Numbered from the stretch's first letter, positions 33,189-42,595 are shown. The stretch is DNA of 44,399 nt from Prevotella sp. (GCA_017478085.1 JAFVEE010000166.1:1-44399), one strand, 5' to 3'. A program made the numbers and translations. The notes: a model not told the origin generated them from the sequence alone.

Positions 33189-33307
33189 AGGAAAAAAATC
33201 GAGAATCATTGTACAATAAAAGCCAAATTAGACTTGAAAGCAGGATGAATAACAACTGAGACAAGTCACGAAAAAGACCGGGTTGATGCTGTTTTTGCAT
33301 GAAATGC

Positions 33308-33359
33308 TTGGCCTCATACGGGAAAAAAGGTACTTTTGCAGCACCTTAACGTATGAGGC
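33308..33359 (+). promoter_or_regulatory. Promoter flanked by 10-bp inverted repeats
   Basis: The -33 TTGG (33308-33311) and the -7 TACTTTTGC (33331-33339) are 19 bp apart. The sequence GCCTCATACG (33311-33320) is the exact reverse complement of CGTATGAGGC (33350-33359). The repeat therefore brackets the -7 element, and its right arm includes the start codon ATG (33353). Confidence 0.65.
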
Positions 33360-34165
33360 TTATGCATAAAAGTGTAAAAAGAAAAATAGCATATAGGAAC
33401 AGGGTACAACGGCAGGGCAGGAAAGTGGTGCTGTCGCCCTTCGACGAGGAGCTGACACCCGAGCAACGCATGGAGCGTGCCATCGAGCTGTCGCTGCTGG
33501 TGACGAAGATGGTGACCCACGTCATCTGTCACGTCATCGTGGATTTTCGCGAACAGTTAGAGGAGGACGAGCGCCTGTCGGTAGCACTGGCCTTCCTGCA
33601 GCGGGTGACCACGACACATATGTGCAACCACAAGCTGACGGCCGAGGGACTGGTCTACGAGTTTCAGGGGCAGCAATTCCAGCTGCACGAGGGCTACAAG
33701 ACGATGGCTCTGACACGGTCGGTGTATGAGCATCTGGCCATGTTCTACTTCCTGTATGAGCACCCCAAGAGCGAGGAAGAGCGTGACGTGGTGTGGCGCT
33801 ACTGGCAGGCGAACGGCAAGCGCAATGGCAGCATAGAGGCCGTGATGAACGGCGATAAGTATGAAGTGAAGCGCATATCCTATAGCCAGGCGTGGAAGTT
33901 CCTGTTCAAGAACGAAGAGACTGCCGAGCTGTATCAGCACCTCAGCATGCACTGCCACCCGGTGTTCGACGGTCTCGACCAGTATCAGAACCAGTCGGCC
34001 TGCGACCAGGGCGACGACAGCATTCCACTGTACCTTTCGAGCAGCTTCCTGGCCCATCTGTGCCGCCTGTTTCTGAAGCTGATACCCCAGCACGAGAAGA
34101 TGATCAAGGGCGAGTTCACAGACCACGAACTGTCTGTGTTCCGCGAACTGGCCCAGATTATATAA
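33353..34165 (+). CDS. Conserved-looking helical protein of unknown function
   Basis: A 270-residue soluble, mostly alpha-helical protein that I do not recognise. It has no signal peptide, opens with a basic tail (KRKIAYRNRVQRQGRK) and contains His/Cys-bearing helices (TTTHMCNHKL, LSMHCHPVFDGLDQYQ, LAHLCRLFLKL). The pattern of SVYEHLAMFYFLYEHP and SYSQAWKFLFKN faintly recalls DUF5677-type proteins, but this is a guess. ATGs at 33353 and 33362 are both possible starts; the predicted leader is about 7 nt. The deaminase gene starts 12 nt after its stop and is likely cotranscribed. Confidence 0.7.
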   Translation: MRLMHKSVKRKIAYRNRVQRQGRKVVLSPFDEELTPEQRMERAIELSLLVTKMVTHVICHVIVDFREQLEEDERLSVALAFLQRVTTTHMCNHKLTAEGLVYEFQGQQFQLHEGYKTMALTRSVYEHLAMFYFLYEHPKSEEERDVVWRYWQANGKRNGSIEAVMNGDKYEVKRISYSQAWKFLFKNEETAELYQHLSMHCHPVFDGLDQYQNQSACDQGDDSIPLYLSSSFLAHLCRLFLKLIPQHEKMIKGEFTDHELSVFRELAQII

Positions 34166-34177
34166 CCCCCATTTACC

Positions 34178-34630
34178 ATGCCAACAGAAGAACAACAGAA
34201 AAGCGACGAGCAGTTTATGCGTCGTGCACTCGACGAGGCCCGGAAAGCCTTCGACAAAGGAGAGATACCCATAGGAGCCGTGGTGGTGTGTCGTGGGCGC
34301 ATCATTGCCCGTGCCCACAACCTGACCGAAACGCTCTGCGACGTGACGGCCCACGCCGAGATGCAGGCCATCACCATGGCGGCCAATGAGCTGGGTGGCA
34401 AGTACCTGACCGACTGCACGCTCTACGTCACCGTGGAGCCATGCCCCATGTGTGCCGGAGCCCTGGGATGGGCCCAGGTGCCCCGCATTGTCTATGGTGC
34501 GCCCGACGAGAAGCGTGGCTACCGCGAGTATGCCCCCCGTGCCATGCACCCCAAGGCACAAATAATTGGCGGCATCCTTGAAGAAGAATGCCGCCAACTG
34601 ATGCAAGAGTTCTTTCGCCAGAAGCGATAG
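34178..34630 (+). CDS. tadA: tRNA adenosine(34) deaminase-like enzyme (TadA family)
   Basis: A 150-residue zinc deaminase. The zinc and catalytic sites are HAE (His59-Glu61) and PCPMC (Cys89, Cys92) in the order typical of the cytidine-deaminase superfamily. The N-terminal EQFMRRALDEARKAFDKGEIPIGAVVV and AHAEMQAI match TadA, which converts adenosine to inosine at the wobble position of tRNA-Arg. Guanine deaminases look similar, so the assignment is likely but not certain. Its stop directly abuts the stop of the convergent Rpn-type gene, with no base in between. Confidence 0.88.
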   Translation: MPTEEQQKSDEQFMRRALDEARKAFDKGEIPIGAVVVCRGRIIARAHNLTETLCDVTAHAEMQAITMAANELGGKYLTDCTLYVTVEPCPMCAGALGWAQVPRIVYGAPDEKRGYREYAPRAMHPKAQIIGGILEEECRQLMQEFFRQKR

Positions 34631-35611
34631 TCATACTTTTTCTATCTCATCTTCTGTCAGTCCCGTTACCTTGGCAATCTCGGCAATGGGTATGTTGAGC
34701 TGTTTCAAATTTCGCGCTACACTGAGGATGCCCTCCTTACGGCCTTCTTCACGGCCCTCCTCACGGCCCTCCTCACGGCCTTCAGCGCGGCCTTCAGCAC
34801 GGCCTTCAGCGCGGCCCACTTCAAGTCCTTCGGCAAGGCCTTTGGCAAGCCCCTCGGCACGGCCTTCTACAAGACCTTCTGCCTTTGCAGTGTCGAGCAC
34901 ATCGTTTTGCAACATCATATTGTCGAGGTGTGCATCATAGGCACGGCGCTCGGCCTCGCTCATGGCCAGATATTGCAATCTCTCGCGGGCCATCTCCAGA
35001 CCAGGAGCCGTGGTGTTCTCCTTGATATGGCCGTTCTTCAGGTAGTCCAGCCATTCCTCCAGTGGTGTGGTGGCCAGGTCGTTGAACTCGTTGACACGAA
35101 TGATATAATACTCCGGGAAGATCTCCTCTGGGGTCTTCATCCTGATGATGTTGTCTTCCTTCACATTCACCTTGAGCGTGTCCTTGGTATGTACTCCTAC
35201 GAAGGTGTTTGTTCCGTGGTAGAGGTAGTCGGCCCCCTGGCCCAGGTCGAAGTAGACAATGCTGATGGAGTAGACTTTCTTCACCTCATCATACTTCTTG
35301 CCCAGCTTGATATGTTCCGTAACGGCCTTGGCAACCCCGTAGAGGATGCGCTGCAGATAGTAGATGTGGCGGGTGAGCTGCACCTCGACGATGATAATCT
35401 CATCGTTGGCCGTCTTGGCCTTCACGTCCACACGGTTGAACTTGTCGTCTTCGGCCTCCTGATTACCCTCGCTTTCCAGAATTTCCACAATCTCAACGGT
35501 TTGCCCCAGGAGAACGGTAATCAGGCCTTCCAGCACGCCGAAGTTGGCCTTGTCGCGCAACATGCGCTTCACGGCCCAGTCGAACCTTACATATTTATTA
35601 TCTGCATTCAT
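34631..35611 (-). CDS. Rpn/PD-(D/E)XK nuclease family protein (transposase-like) with repeat-rich C-terminus
   Basis: A 326-residue member of the Rpn recombination-promoting nuclease group (PD-(D/E)XK family transposase). The N-terminus YVRFDWAVKRMLRDKANFGVLEGLI and the nuclease core RVDVKAKTANDEIIIVEVQL (Asp and Glu-x-Gln) are diagnostic. A low-complexity stretch of Glu-Gly-Arg/Ala/Leu units (about residues 242-300, DNA 34725-34890) precedes a short helical end. Such proteins are numerous and fast-evolving in Bacteroidetes; they increase recombination in E. coli. It stands alone with its own -7 element. The repeats are prone to slippage, so length may vary between strains. Confidence 0.88.
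   Translation of the reverse strand: MNADNKYVRFDWAVKRMLRDKANFGVLEGLITVLLGQTVEIVEILESEGNQEAEDDKFNRVDVKAKTANDEIIIVEVQLTRHIYYLQRILYGVAKAVTEHIKLGKKYDEVKKVYSISIVYFDLGQGADYLYHGTNTFVGVHTKDTLKVNVKEDNIIRMKTPEEIFPEYYIIRVNEFNDLATTPLEEWLDYLKNGHIKENTTAPGLEMARERLQYLAMSEAERRAYDAHLDNMMLQNDVLDTAKAEGLVEGRAEGLAKGLAEGLEVGRAEGRAEGRAEGREEGREEGREEGRKEGILSVARNLKQLNIPIAEIAKVTGLTEDEIEKV
34737..34848. repeat. Tandem GGCCTTC / GGCCCTCCTCAC repeats inside the Rpn-type gene
   Basis: About nine 12-bp units (variants of CGGCCTTCAGCG and CGGCCCTCCTCA) encode EGRA/EGRE repeats on the minus strand. The phase is a multiple of three, so gain or loss of units keeps the frame. Confidence 0.75.
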
Positions 35612-35632
35612 ACCACGTAGCTTTTTTCGTTG

Positions 35633-35641
35633 GCAAAGATA
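35633..35641 (-). promoter_or_regulatory. -7 element of the Rpn-type gene
   Basis: TATCTTTGC on the minus strand. A TTG 20 bp upstream serves as a -33. The leader is about 15 nt to the ATG ending at 35611. Confidence 0.6.
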
Positions 35642-35673
35642 CGAAGATTCCTCAGAATACGCAAGTGTTTGCA

Positions 35674-35712
35674 GAAAAAAATGAGGGCATGCCCATTTTT
35701 GAGCATGCCCTC
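35674..35712 (-). terminator. Intrinsic terminator of the susCD operon
   Basis: A 10-bp perfect stem (GAGGGCATGC at 35683-35692 with GCATGCCCTC at 35703-35712). On the minus strand it is followed by ATTTTTTT. It lies about 45 bp after the stop of the last gene of the susC-susD-lipoprotein operon. Confidence 0.85.
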
Positions 35713-35758
35713 ACCGATATTCTATTTCACGATCACCGATATGGTGGTGAAGCGTTTC

Positions 35759-37495
35759 TTACCTGATGCTGATGAGCGACTTCTTGCCCGTCTGCTGCAG
35801 CTGGCGCAGTTCGGGCTTCAGCTGGCTATTGTTCACCTTGCCCTTGAACGTCTTCTTGGCAGCCTGGTGTGCCTTCAGTGCACGTGCGGCCTGCCCCGTT
35901 AGCGTAAAGGTGTCGAGCACGTAGGCGAATGCACCTGCATCTACGTGGTAGGCCAGGAAGAAGTTGAACACGCCGTTCTCGTAGTAGCTGGTGATGTTGC
36001 CAGCACCGTAAGTGAGCACGTCGGTAGCCACGATGTCGCCATACGTGGGATGGGTGTGACCCGTGAACACATGGTCGACCACGATGCTGTTGTCCTCATT
36101 GAGCGTAAACTCAAGACCCTCTTCGCCTTCCAGGTTGGCCCAGGGAGCAATCTTATAGCGCGAGTCGTCGAGGTCGCTGACGTAGAGCGTGACGCCCTCG
36201 TCGGTGATGACCTCATCGTAGAACAGGCCACCGTCCTGTGTCAGGCTCTGGGCACCATAGACGTAGGTGCCCACGTAGACCGGCGTCCAGGTCTCCTTGG
36301 CATCGGGCGATGCGAAGTACTTGAAGCTGGCTTCGGCATAGTTCTGAGCCTCTTCGTCGAGGAACGACACCACGACAAAGGTGTAGCTGCCATCGGCCAG
36401 CGAGTCGGCAGCGAACTTCACCTGTCCGCTTGTGGTCACCTCCTGCAGCGTTTCAGCCGAGCCGTCGATCACGGCGTTCAGCGACTCCTGGCTCAGGTCG
36501 CCCTCGATCAGGGCCACGTTGGCCTTCGTCACATCGGCGCCCAGGGTGACGTCGGCCAGCACATAAGTCGTACCGTCGACAGCATTGAGCTTGCCTACAT
36601 AGGCAACGTCGCAAGACACGTCGGCACGCAGATAGCCGTCGATGGTGACGGTCTCATTGTCGTAGCCAAAGGTACCTGCCGAGACGTAGTAGGCCAGAGG
36701 AATGGTGATGATGCCGTTCTCCTCGTCGAAGTGACCGTAGTCCTCCTCCGACATCTTTGAAATGTCGGTGCCACGCACATTGAACCAGTAGTAGTAGCTG
36801 TCGGCCACCAGCACATCGCCATAGGTGGCGTGAGCGTAGGCAAACTGAGGAGCGCAGGTGACATGTCCTGTTTCCGTGTCGTAGTCGAGCACGAGGTCGA
36901 CACCCGAACCCCAGTTGCTCAGCTTGAACTGATAGAGGTTGGTGTGAATCGTGTTGTGGCGATAGACGAAGGGCAGGCCAGGATTGTCGCCGCTCCAGAG
37001 GTTGACGTACGTATAGGTAGCCGTGCCGGCGCTGTTCCACTTCTCCCAGGGCCCCCAGTCGGTGACGCCTGCTATCACGGTGGTGGCGGTGTTGCCGTAG
37101 ACCGTGGTGTAGCTGGCATCGTTGATGGCGATGGAGATGGTGTCGTAGCGGCCATACTCAATGCTGGCGGGGTCGTAGCTCACGGGAATGTCGACCGTGC
37201 GCTGGCCAGCAGCGAAGCTCACCTGCGAGGGCACCGAGAAGATGCTGCCTGCGGTAATCGTTGACTGCAGGGGCACGGTGATGGCATCGGTAGAGTCGAC
37301 GCGCGAGATGGCCACGGCAAAGCTGGTGGCATCGGGCGAGATCTCGACCTGCGAAGGCAACTCGTTACTAAAATACACCTGACTACCCGAAGCTGCCGGT
37401 GTGGCGTCGTACTCGTAGCTTTCTGTGCAAGAGCCCAGTGTGAGGGCCGTTATGCCGAGCAGCGCCAAGAATGCATATCTAAAAATCTTCTTCAT
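35759..37495 (-). CDS. SusCD-associated lipoprotein (putative surface glycan-binding protein)
   Basis: A 578-residue predicted lipoprotein (TALTLGSC, acylated Cys23), the third gene of the susC-susD operon. The N-terminal 120 residues resemble a Calx-beta/immunoglobulin-like strand domain (VYFSNELPSQVEISPDATSFAVAISR). Two related domains follow with repeated patterns: YTYVNLWSGDNPGLPFVYRH, VTCAPQFAYAHATYGDVLVAD, IPLAYYVSAGTFGYDNETVTIDG, and later THPTYGDIVATDVLTYGAGN with FFLAYHVDAGAFAYVLDTFTLTG. Position and form point to a SusE/F-like surface protein that binds the ligand of this transporter; the ligand is unknown. A strong terminator follows. Confidence 0.78.
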   Translation of the reverse strand: MKKIFRYAFLALLGITALTLGSCTESYEYDATPAASGSQVYFSNELPSQVEISPDATSFAVAISRVDSTDAITVPLQSTITAGSIFSVPSQVSFAAGQRTVDIPVSYDPASIEYGRYDTISIAINDASYTTVYGNTATTVIAGVTDWGPWEKWNSAGTATYTYVNLWSGDNPGLPFVYRHNTIHTNLYQFKLSNWGSGVDLVLDYDTETGHVTCAPQFAYAHATYGDVLVADSYYYWFNVRGTDISKMSEEDYGHFDEENGIITIPLAYYVSAGTFGYDNETVTIDGYLRADVSCDVAYVGKLNAVDGTTYVLADVTLGADVTKANVALIEGDLSQESLNAVIDGSAETLQEVTTSGQVKFAADSLADGSYTFVVVSFLDEEAQNYAEASFKYFASPDAKETWTPVYVGTYVYGAQSLTQDGGLFYDEVITDEGVTLYVSDLDDSRYKIAPWANLEGEEGLEFTLNEDNSIVVDHVFTGHTHPTYGDIVATDVLTYGAGNITSYYENGVFNFFLAYHVDAGAFAYVLDTFTLTGQAARALKAHQAAKKTFKGKVNNSQLKPELRQLQQTGKKSLISIR

Positions 37496-37525
37496 AATCT
37501 GTTACTTCTTTTTTAGGGATTTGCA

Positions 37526-39169
37526 TTATTCTTCTGTCCAGGGATCGTAAGCATCGGTGGGATCGGGGTTGTTCCAGCGATCGACAGCCGTGTTGTTGTT
37601 AGACTCTGTGCGCACGATGACCAGGTTCATCCAGGCAGGACGGCCATTGGTGTTCAGGCGGGTCAGGTCGAAGAAGGGAGTGCCGGGATAGCCACGGGTC
37701 ACCGAGTAGTTCAGGCGCTTGATGTCGAAGAACGTCTGGCCCTCGCCCCACAGCTCGACGCGCTTCTGGAATACGATTTCCTCGACCACGTCGTTCGTGT
37801 CGGTCACCTTGCAGGTGTAGTTGGCATCGCGGTAGTTCTTCATAAAGTCCTCTACGAGCGCCTTGCCCTGGCCAGCGTTCTGGTGGGCGGCTGCCTCGGC
37901 CTCGATGAAGTACATTTCCTCAACGCGCATAATGGGATAGGCACTGGCGGCACCCTCGGCATAGTCCTCGATGTTGCCGTTGTTAGGACGGAACTTGATC
38001 GAGGCGTATGCAGGCATGGCCTCGCCCAGCTCTTCGTCGATGAAGATGTTCTGGCCCTCGAGAGCCGAACCGGCAGGAGCCACGAACTCCAGCTTGCGCC
38101 AGTCGTTGTCGCCTATGCGCTTGTACATGTTGGCGTCCATCACGCTGTAGAGCGTGGTCGAGAGGCCCGTGTAGCCGAAGGTGGTCTGGTTGCTGAGCCA
38201 CGAGGTCCAGTTGATGATACCCGTATTGACGGTGTAGTCCTCGGTGGTCTGCTGCGAGGCCCACATAAAGTCGCTGGCGGTGTTGTAGCCGTTGATGGTG
38301 CTCAGGGCGCGCTCACGGGTGAGCGGCTTCACCTTCGAGGCATCGATGGCCTTGCGGGCATACTCCTGAGCCTTGGCGTAGTCCTCGACCCACATGTAGA
38401 GGCGGGCCTTCAGACCGTAGACGCAGGCCAGGTCGGGCAGCACGTTGCCGCGCGTGTCCTTCAGGTTCACGATGTACTCCTCGGCCTTGTTCAGGTCGTC
38501 CTCGATGAAGGTCTTCATATCCTCGCGGGTGGCGCGGGGGTTGTTGGCAGCGTCGGCCTGGTTCATCTCGGCCTTCACGATGGGCACGGTGAGGTTCAGC
38601 ACGTCGTTACCGTCCTTGTTGATGCTCGAGGTCTTGTCGTTGGGCAGGAACTCGTACATACGGGCCAGGTCCAGGTAGAGCAGCGAGCGGAAGGCCAGAC
38701 CGGCTCCCAGATAGCCCAGCTGCTGGTCGGTGGCCGTCTCGGCATTGACGCCGCCCACGGTGTTGTTGGCAGCCAGCACGAAGCCGTAGTAGTAGCGCCA
38801 CAGGTACTGGGTCTTCAGGTAGCTGTCGCCCATATCCTTGTTCTGTGCCCATGCGCTGAAGTGGCCGGCATAGCGCGACTGGTTGAAGCCCAGGTCGCCC
38901 GTCATCAGGTCGCGAATGAACATGATGGCACCATAGCCGAAGGGGAAGTGGCTGCCGTCATCGATCCAGTCTTCATAGCTTGCGGCCTCGTTGAAGTAGG
39001 CCGGCATGGCCATCATCAGTGCCTCGGCAGCCGACGATGACTCGGCTATCTGGTCGGTGGTTGCAACAGTGGTAGGCTCAGTCTCGTCGATGCAGCTTGT
39101 CAGCGATGCCACGCTCAGGGCCACGAGGCCTGCGCCAAATATTGACTTATAAATCTTTTTCATAATCAT
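37526..39169 (-). CDS. susD: SusD/RagB-family outer-membrane lipoprotein
   Basis: A 547-residue surface lipoprotein (ASLTSC, acylated at about Cys26) of the SusD/RagB family, which caps the SusC channel and binds the incoming glycan or peptide. Typical features are the early helical region (AEALMMAMPAYFN), YLWRYYYGFVLAANNTVGGV, the TPR-like helices with LGAGLAFRSLLYLDLARMYEF and the C-terminal RVEEMYFIEAEAAA..LVEDFM..YR and ELWGEGQTFFDIKRLNY motifs. It starts 41 nt after susC. An in-frame ATG two codons later (MKKIYK) is an equally good start. No glycosidase or regulator gene is in the operon, so the substrate is not inferable. Confidence 0.95.
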   Translation of the reverse strand: MIMKKIYKSIFGAGLVALSVASLTSCIDETEPTTVATTDQIAESSSAAEALMMAMPAYFNEAASYEDWIDDGSHFPFGYGAIMFIRDLMTGDLGFNQSRYAGHFSAWAQNKDMGDSYLKTQYLWRYYYGFVLAANNTVGGVNAETATDQQLGYLGAGLAFRSLLYLDLARMYEFLPNDKTSSINKDGNDVLNLTVPIVKAEMNQADAANNPRATREDMKTFIEDDLNKAEEYIVNLKDTRGNVLPDLACVYGLKARLYMWVEDYAKAQEYARKAIDASKVKPLTRERALSTINGYNTASDFMWASQQTTEDYTVNTGIINWTSWLSNQTTFGYTGLSTTLYSVMDANMYKRIGDNDWRKLEFVAPAGSALEGQNIFIDEELGEAMPAYASIKFRPNNGNIEDYAEGAASAYPIMRVEEMYFIEAEAAAHQNAGQGKALVEDFMKNYRDANYTCKVTDTNDVVEEIVFQKRVELWGEGQTFFDIKRLNYSVTRGYPGTPFFDLTRLNTNGRPAWMNLVIVRTESNNNTAVDRWNNPDPTDAYDPWTEE

Positions 39170-39210
39170 CTGTTATCTAATTACTGTCTCTTCTAAGTTG
39201 CATTAACGAT

Positions 39211-42200
39211 TTAGAACGTGAGTGTTACGCCACCCGAAATGGTGCGGATGGACGAATAGTAGGCATTGGTGGTGCTGCCGGTGATGCTCTGTCGGGGATC
39301 CATGCCCTGGCGCTTGCTCCAGGTCCACAGGTTGTCGCCCACGCAGTAGATGCGCAGCTTCTCGATGCCCACCTTGCGGGTAAGCGAGCGGGGCAGCGTG
39401 TAGCCGATGGTGACGTTCTGCAGCGTGAGGTACGAGGCGCTGGTGAGCCAGCGGTCGGAGCCCGAAGCCATATAGGTGTCGTTGTACTGCAGACGGGGCA
39501 CGTCGGTGTTGGGGTTCTCGGCCGTCCAGGCATTCTCCAGGTCGGCGTGCATAGCGCGGCCCGATGCGAAGCCCATCAGCGAGGCATACGAACCGTCGTA
39601 GACCTGGCCGCCCAGCTGGTACTGGAAGTCGAGCGAGAGGTCGAAGCCCTTCCACGCCACGCTGGTGCCGAAGCCACCATAGACGTCGGGCAGTACGTCG
39701 CCGCACAGGTAGTAGTCGGCATCGCCATACTGGTCGGTAGCTTCCTTGCCAGTGATCTTGCGGCGCTTCTCGCCCGAGTAGTTGTCGGGATCGTCGATGA
39801 CGTTCCAGTTCTTGTCATAGTAGACGGTGTGGGTCACCACGTTGCCGTCGTCATCCTTCACGGGGTTGCCGTTGGCATCGAGCGTGGGAGCCGTTTCGTA
39901 GGTGTTCTTCCAATAAGTGGCCTTACCCGTCTCGGGGTCAACGCCGGCGTAGCTCTTCGTATAATAGGTATAGCGCGACGAGCCTTCGCGGTAGAAGAAC
40001 GAACCGCTGGAGTAGCCATAGCTCTCGATGTTGTCGTACCAGGTCTTCTTGCGGGCTTCGGCCAGCTCGGTTATCTCGTTGTGGTTCGTAGTCAGGTTGG
40101 CGTAGATGTTCCAGGTGAAGTCCTTCTGGCGAATCACATCGGCGTGCAAGTCGATCTCGACACCGTTGTTCTTCATATTACCCACGTTGTCGTAGTAGCC
40201 AGAGAAGCCGAACGACTCAGGCAGCGGAGCCCACGACAGCATATCCTTGGTGATGTGGTTGTAGTACTCGATACCACCCCAGATGCGGTTGTTGAACAGC
40301 GAGAAGTCGATACCCACGTTGAACTTGGCGTTCTTCTCCCACGAAATGTCGTGGTTGCCCAGTGCCGAGGGCACGAGCGACACCGAGTTGTTGGAGTTGT
40401 TGATGCTGTAGTACGTGATGTACTGGTAGTTACCAATCAGGTCGTTGCCGTTCTCGCCGTAGGAGGCCTTCAGCTTCAGCTCGTTGATCCACTTCACGTC
40501 GCTCAGGAACTTCTCCTTGTTGATGAGCCAGCCGCCGCCCACGCTCCAGAACGTGCCCCAGCGGTTGTCCTTGGCAAAGCGCGAAGAAGCCTCGCGCATG
40601 ATGCTGCCCTGCAGGAAGTAGCGCTCGTCGTAGTTGTAGTGGGCACGGCCCAGCCACGACTCGGTGTTGTAGTCGGTCATGTACGACGAACCGCTACCGG
40701 GAATCACGGCACCTGCCAGCTCCTTGTTGAATACCGAGAACTGATTGGTCATATAGTAATCGAGCTCGTATTCGCGGGTGCGGTAGTACTCGTGGGCGGC
40801 CATGGCCTCAATGTTGTGCTGGCCGAACGAGTGGCGCCAGTTCAGTCGCTGCTGGTAGTTGTACGACCAGTCGCGCAGGTTCTCCTTCACCACCTGTCCC
40901 TTCGACGAGGCATACTGGCCGAAGAACGGGTTGGTGGTGTTGGTATAGCGGTACTCGTGCAGGTACACGTTGTTGATCGTGGTGAAGGTGAAGCCCCAGG
41001 GCAGCCTGATCTCAGCCTCGCCCGTGCCGTTGAAGGTGTTGCCCTCGCGCTGGCGGGTATCCAGCTGGTTCGACGACAGGGGGTTGGCCTGGTTCAGGTA
41101 GCCGCGCACCAAACCGTTGATCGAGCCGTCACCGTAGTCGTAGTTGTTGATGCGGGCATTCTCGTCGTAGCGGATGCTGCCGTCGGCATTGCGTATGTAG
41201 ACGGGGTAGATAGGAGCCAGCGAGGTCAGTGCGAAGGCGTTGCCGCTGGAGCCTGCCGAGCCGTCGTCGCCCAGGTAGTTGCGCTCGTAGTGGCCGTAGC
41301 TCATATTACCCGTCAGCTTCAGCCAGGGCTTAATCTGGTAGCTGGCCTTCAGTCGCGAGGTCAGGCGCTTGTAGTCAGAAGCCTCAGTGATACCGTCGTT
41401 GCTCAGGTAGTTCACCGAGCCGTAGAACGTCGACTTGTCGGTCGATGCCGTGGCCGAGAGCGTGTACTCCTGGCGCATGGCCGTCTTGTAGGTAGCATCC
41501 ACCCAGTCATCGGGCGTAATCAGGAAGTCCTCGCCTTTATAGGTAAAGGTGCGGCCCAGCGTGGCGTTGGGGTTCAGCTTGCCGTTCAGGCCAATGAGGG
41601 CCTGGCCCTCGGGCAGGGTGTAGACGTTGTAGCCCAGGTCGGTCGTAGTGCCGGTGTCAAACATGGCGGTGTTGGCCCACTGCCAGGCCTGCTCAGCTGT
41701 GTAGCCCAGAGCGTTCAGGGCGTAGTTGTTCAGACCGCGATAGTAGGTCTCGTAGTAGGCAGCGGGATCGTCTATCTTCTTATACTCGGGCGTGGCCTTC
41801 GAGTTCACGCCCCACTTGGCGTCGAGCGACACCACGGCGTTCTGGCCCTGCTTGCCGCTCTTGGTCGTAATCAGGATCACGCCGTTACCACCACGGGCAC
41901 CATACAGGGCCGTCGAGGCGGCGTCCTTCAGCACGGTCATCGACTCCACGTCGTTGGGGTTGATGTCGTTCAGCGAGCCGTCGTAGGGCGAGCCGTCGAG
42001 CACGATCAGCGGGTCGCTGTCGGCATTGATCGAGTTCACGCCACGGATGCGGATGGTAGGAGCGGCACCGGGCTGGCCCGTGGCCGTGTTGATCTGCACG
42101 CCGGCGGCCTTACCCTTCAGGGCGTCCACGGCGTTAGTCACCTGCACCTTGCCAATTTCCTCGGCACCCAGCACGGCAGCCGAGCCGGTGAAGGCGCTCT

Positions 42201-42537
42201 TCTTCTGCGTACCGTAGGCCACGACGATCACCTCGTCGAGGGCGGCCTGGTCACTGGTCAGCACGATGCGCATATTGGGCCTTGCGCTCACCTCGAGCGG
42301 CTCCATGCCCACGTAGCTGATGCGCAGCGTGTTCTTGCCCTGCGGGCAGGTCAGCGAGAACTGGCCCTGCGCATTGGTCACCGTGCCAACCTGAGTGCCC
42401 ACCACCAGCACCGAAGCGCCAATGACGGGCTGCCCATCGTCTTGCGACACCACGGTGCCGCTGACCTTAGTCTGGGAAAACACCCCCCCCACCAGTAGGA
42501 AGAGGCTCACCAAAAGCATTGTTAGTCTTTTTTTCAT
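39211..42537 (-). CDS. susC: SusC/RagA-family TonB-dependent outer-membrane transporter
   Basis: An 1108-residue TonB-dependent receptor that imports glycan or peptide fragments, paired with the following SusD. A signal peptide (MLLVSLFLLVGGVFSQ) leads to a carboxypeptidase-D-regulatory-like domain (VSGTVVSQDDGQPVIGASV). Next are the SusC TonB box/plug region (DEVIVVAYGTQKKSAFTGS), the plug (IRIRGVNSINADSDPLIVLDG, TVLKDAASTALYGARGGNGVILITTKSG) and a 22-strand barrel that ends in a terminal phenylalanine. The frame continues 54 codons upstream, but that part lies in the 5' leader; the ATG at 42537 is the true start. The ~150-nt leader contains a GC-rich hairpin (42596-42613). No anti-sigma/sigma pair is next to it. 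Confidence 0.95.
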   Translation of the reverse strand: MKKRLTMLLVSLFLLVGGVFSQTKVSGTVVSQDDGQPVIGASVLVVGTQVGTVTNAQGQFSLTCPQGKNTLRISYVGMEPLEVSARPNMRIVLTSDQAALDEVIVVAYGTQKKSAFTGSAAVLGAEEIGKVQVTNAVDALKGKAAGVQINTATGQPGAAPTIRIRGVNSINADSDPLIVLDGSPYDGSLNDINPNDVESMTVLKDAASTALYGARGGNGVILITTKSGKQGQNAVVSLDAKWGVNSKATPEYKKIDDPAAYYETYYRGLNNYALNALGYTAEQAWQWANTAMFDTGTTTDLGYNVYTLPEGQALIGLNGKLNPNATLGRTFTYKGEDFLITPDDWVDATYKTAMRQEYTLSATASTDKSTFYGSVNYLSNDGITEASDYKRLTSRLKASYQIKPWLKLTGNMSYGHYERNYLGDDGSAGSSGNAFALTSLAPIYPVYIRNADGSIRYDENARINNYDYGDGSINGLVRGYLNQANPLSSNQLDTRQREGNTFNGTGEAEIRLPWGFTFTTINNVYLHEYRYTNTTNPFFGQYASSKGQVVKENLRDWSYNYQQRLNWRHSFGQHNIEAMAAHEYYRTREYELDYYMTNQFSVFNKELAGAVIPGSGSSYMTDYNTESWLGRAHYNYDERYFLQGSIMREASSRFAKDNRWGTFWSVGGGWLINKEKFLSDVKWINELKLKASYGENGNDLIGNYQYITYYSINNSNNSVSLVPSALGNHDISWEKNAKFNVGIDFSLFNNRIWGGIEYYNHITKDMLSWAPLPESFGFSGYYDNVGNMKNNGVEIDLHADVIRQKDFTWNIYANLTTNHNEITELAEARKKTWYDNIESYGYSSGSFFYREGSSRYTYYTKSYAGVDPETGKATYWKNTYETAPTLDANGNPVKDDDGNVVTHTVYYDKNWNVIDDPDNYSGEKRRKITGKEATDQYGDADYYLCGDVLPDVYGGFGTSVAWKGFDLSLDFQYQLGGQVYDGSYASLMGFASGRAMHADLENAWTAENPNTDVPRLQYNDTYMASGSDRWLTSASYLTLQNVTIGYTLPRSLTRKVGIEKLRIYCVGDNLWTWSKRQGMDPRQSITGSTTNAYYSSIRTISGGVTLTF

Positions 42538-42595
42538 AAAAATTCTCTCTCGTTTTGTTATTATTATATAATGTGTATATTGTCTGCCGCTGCTG

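Noticed and set aside
39547-42498. 983-codon open frame antisense to susC
   Set aside because: It mirrors the susC codon pattern (Val, Leu, His, Gly rich), has no recognisable domain and no promoter; a by-product of GC-rich codon use.
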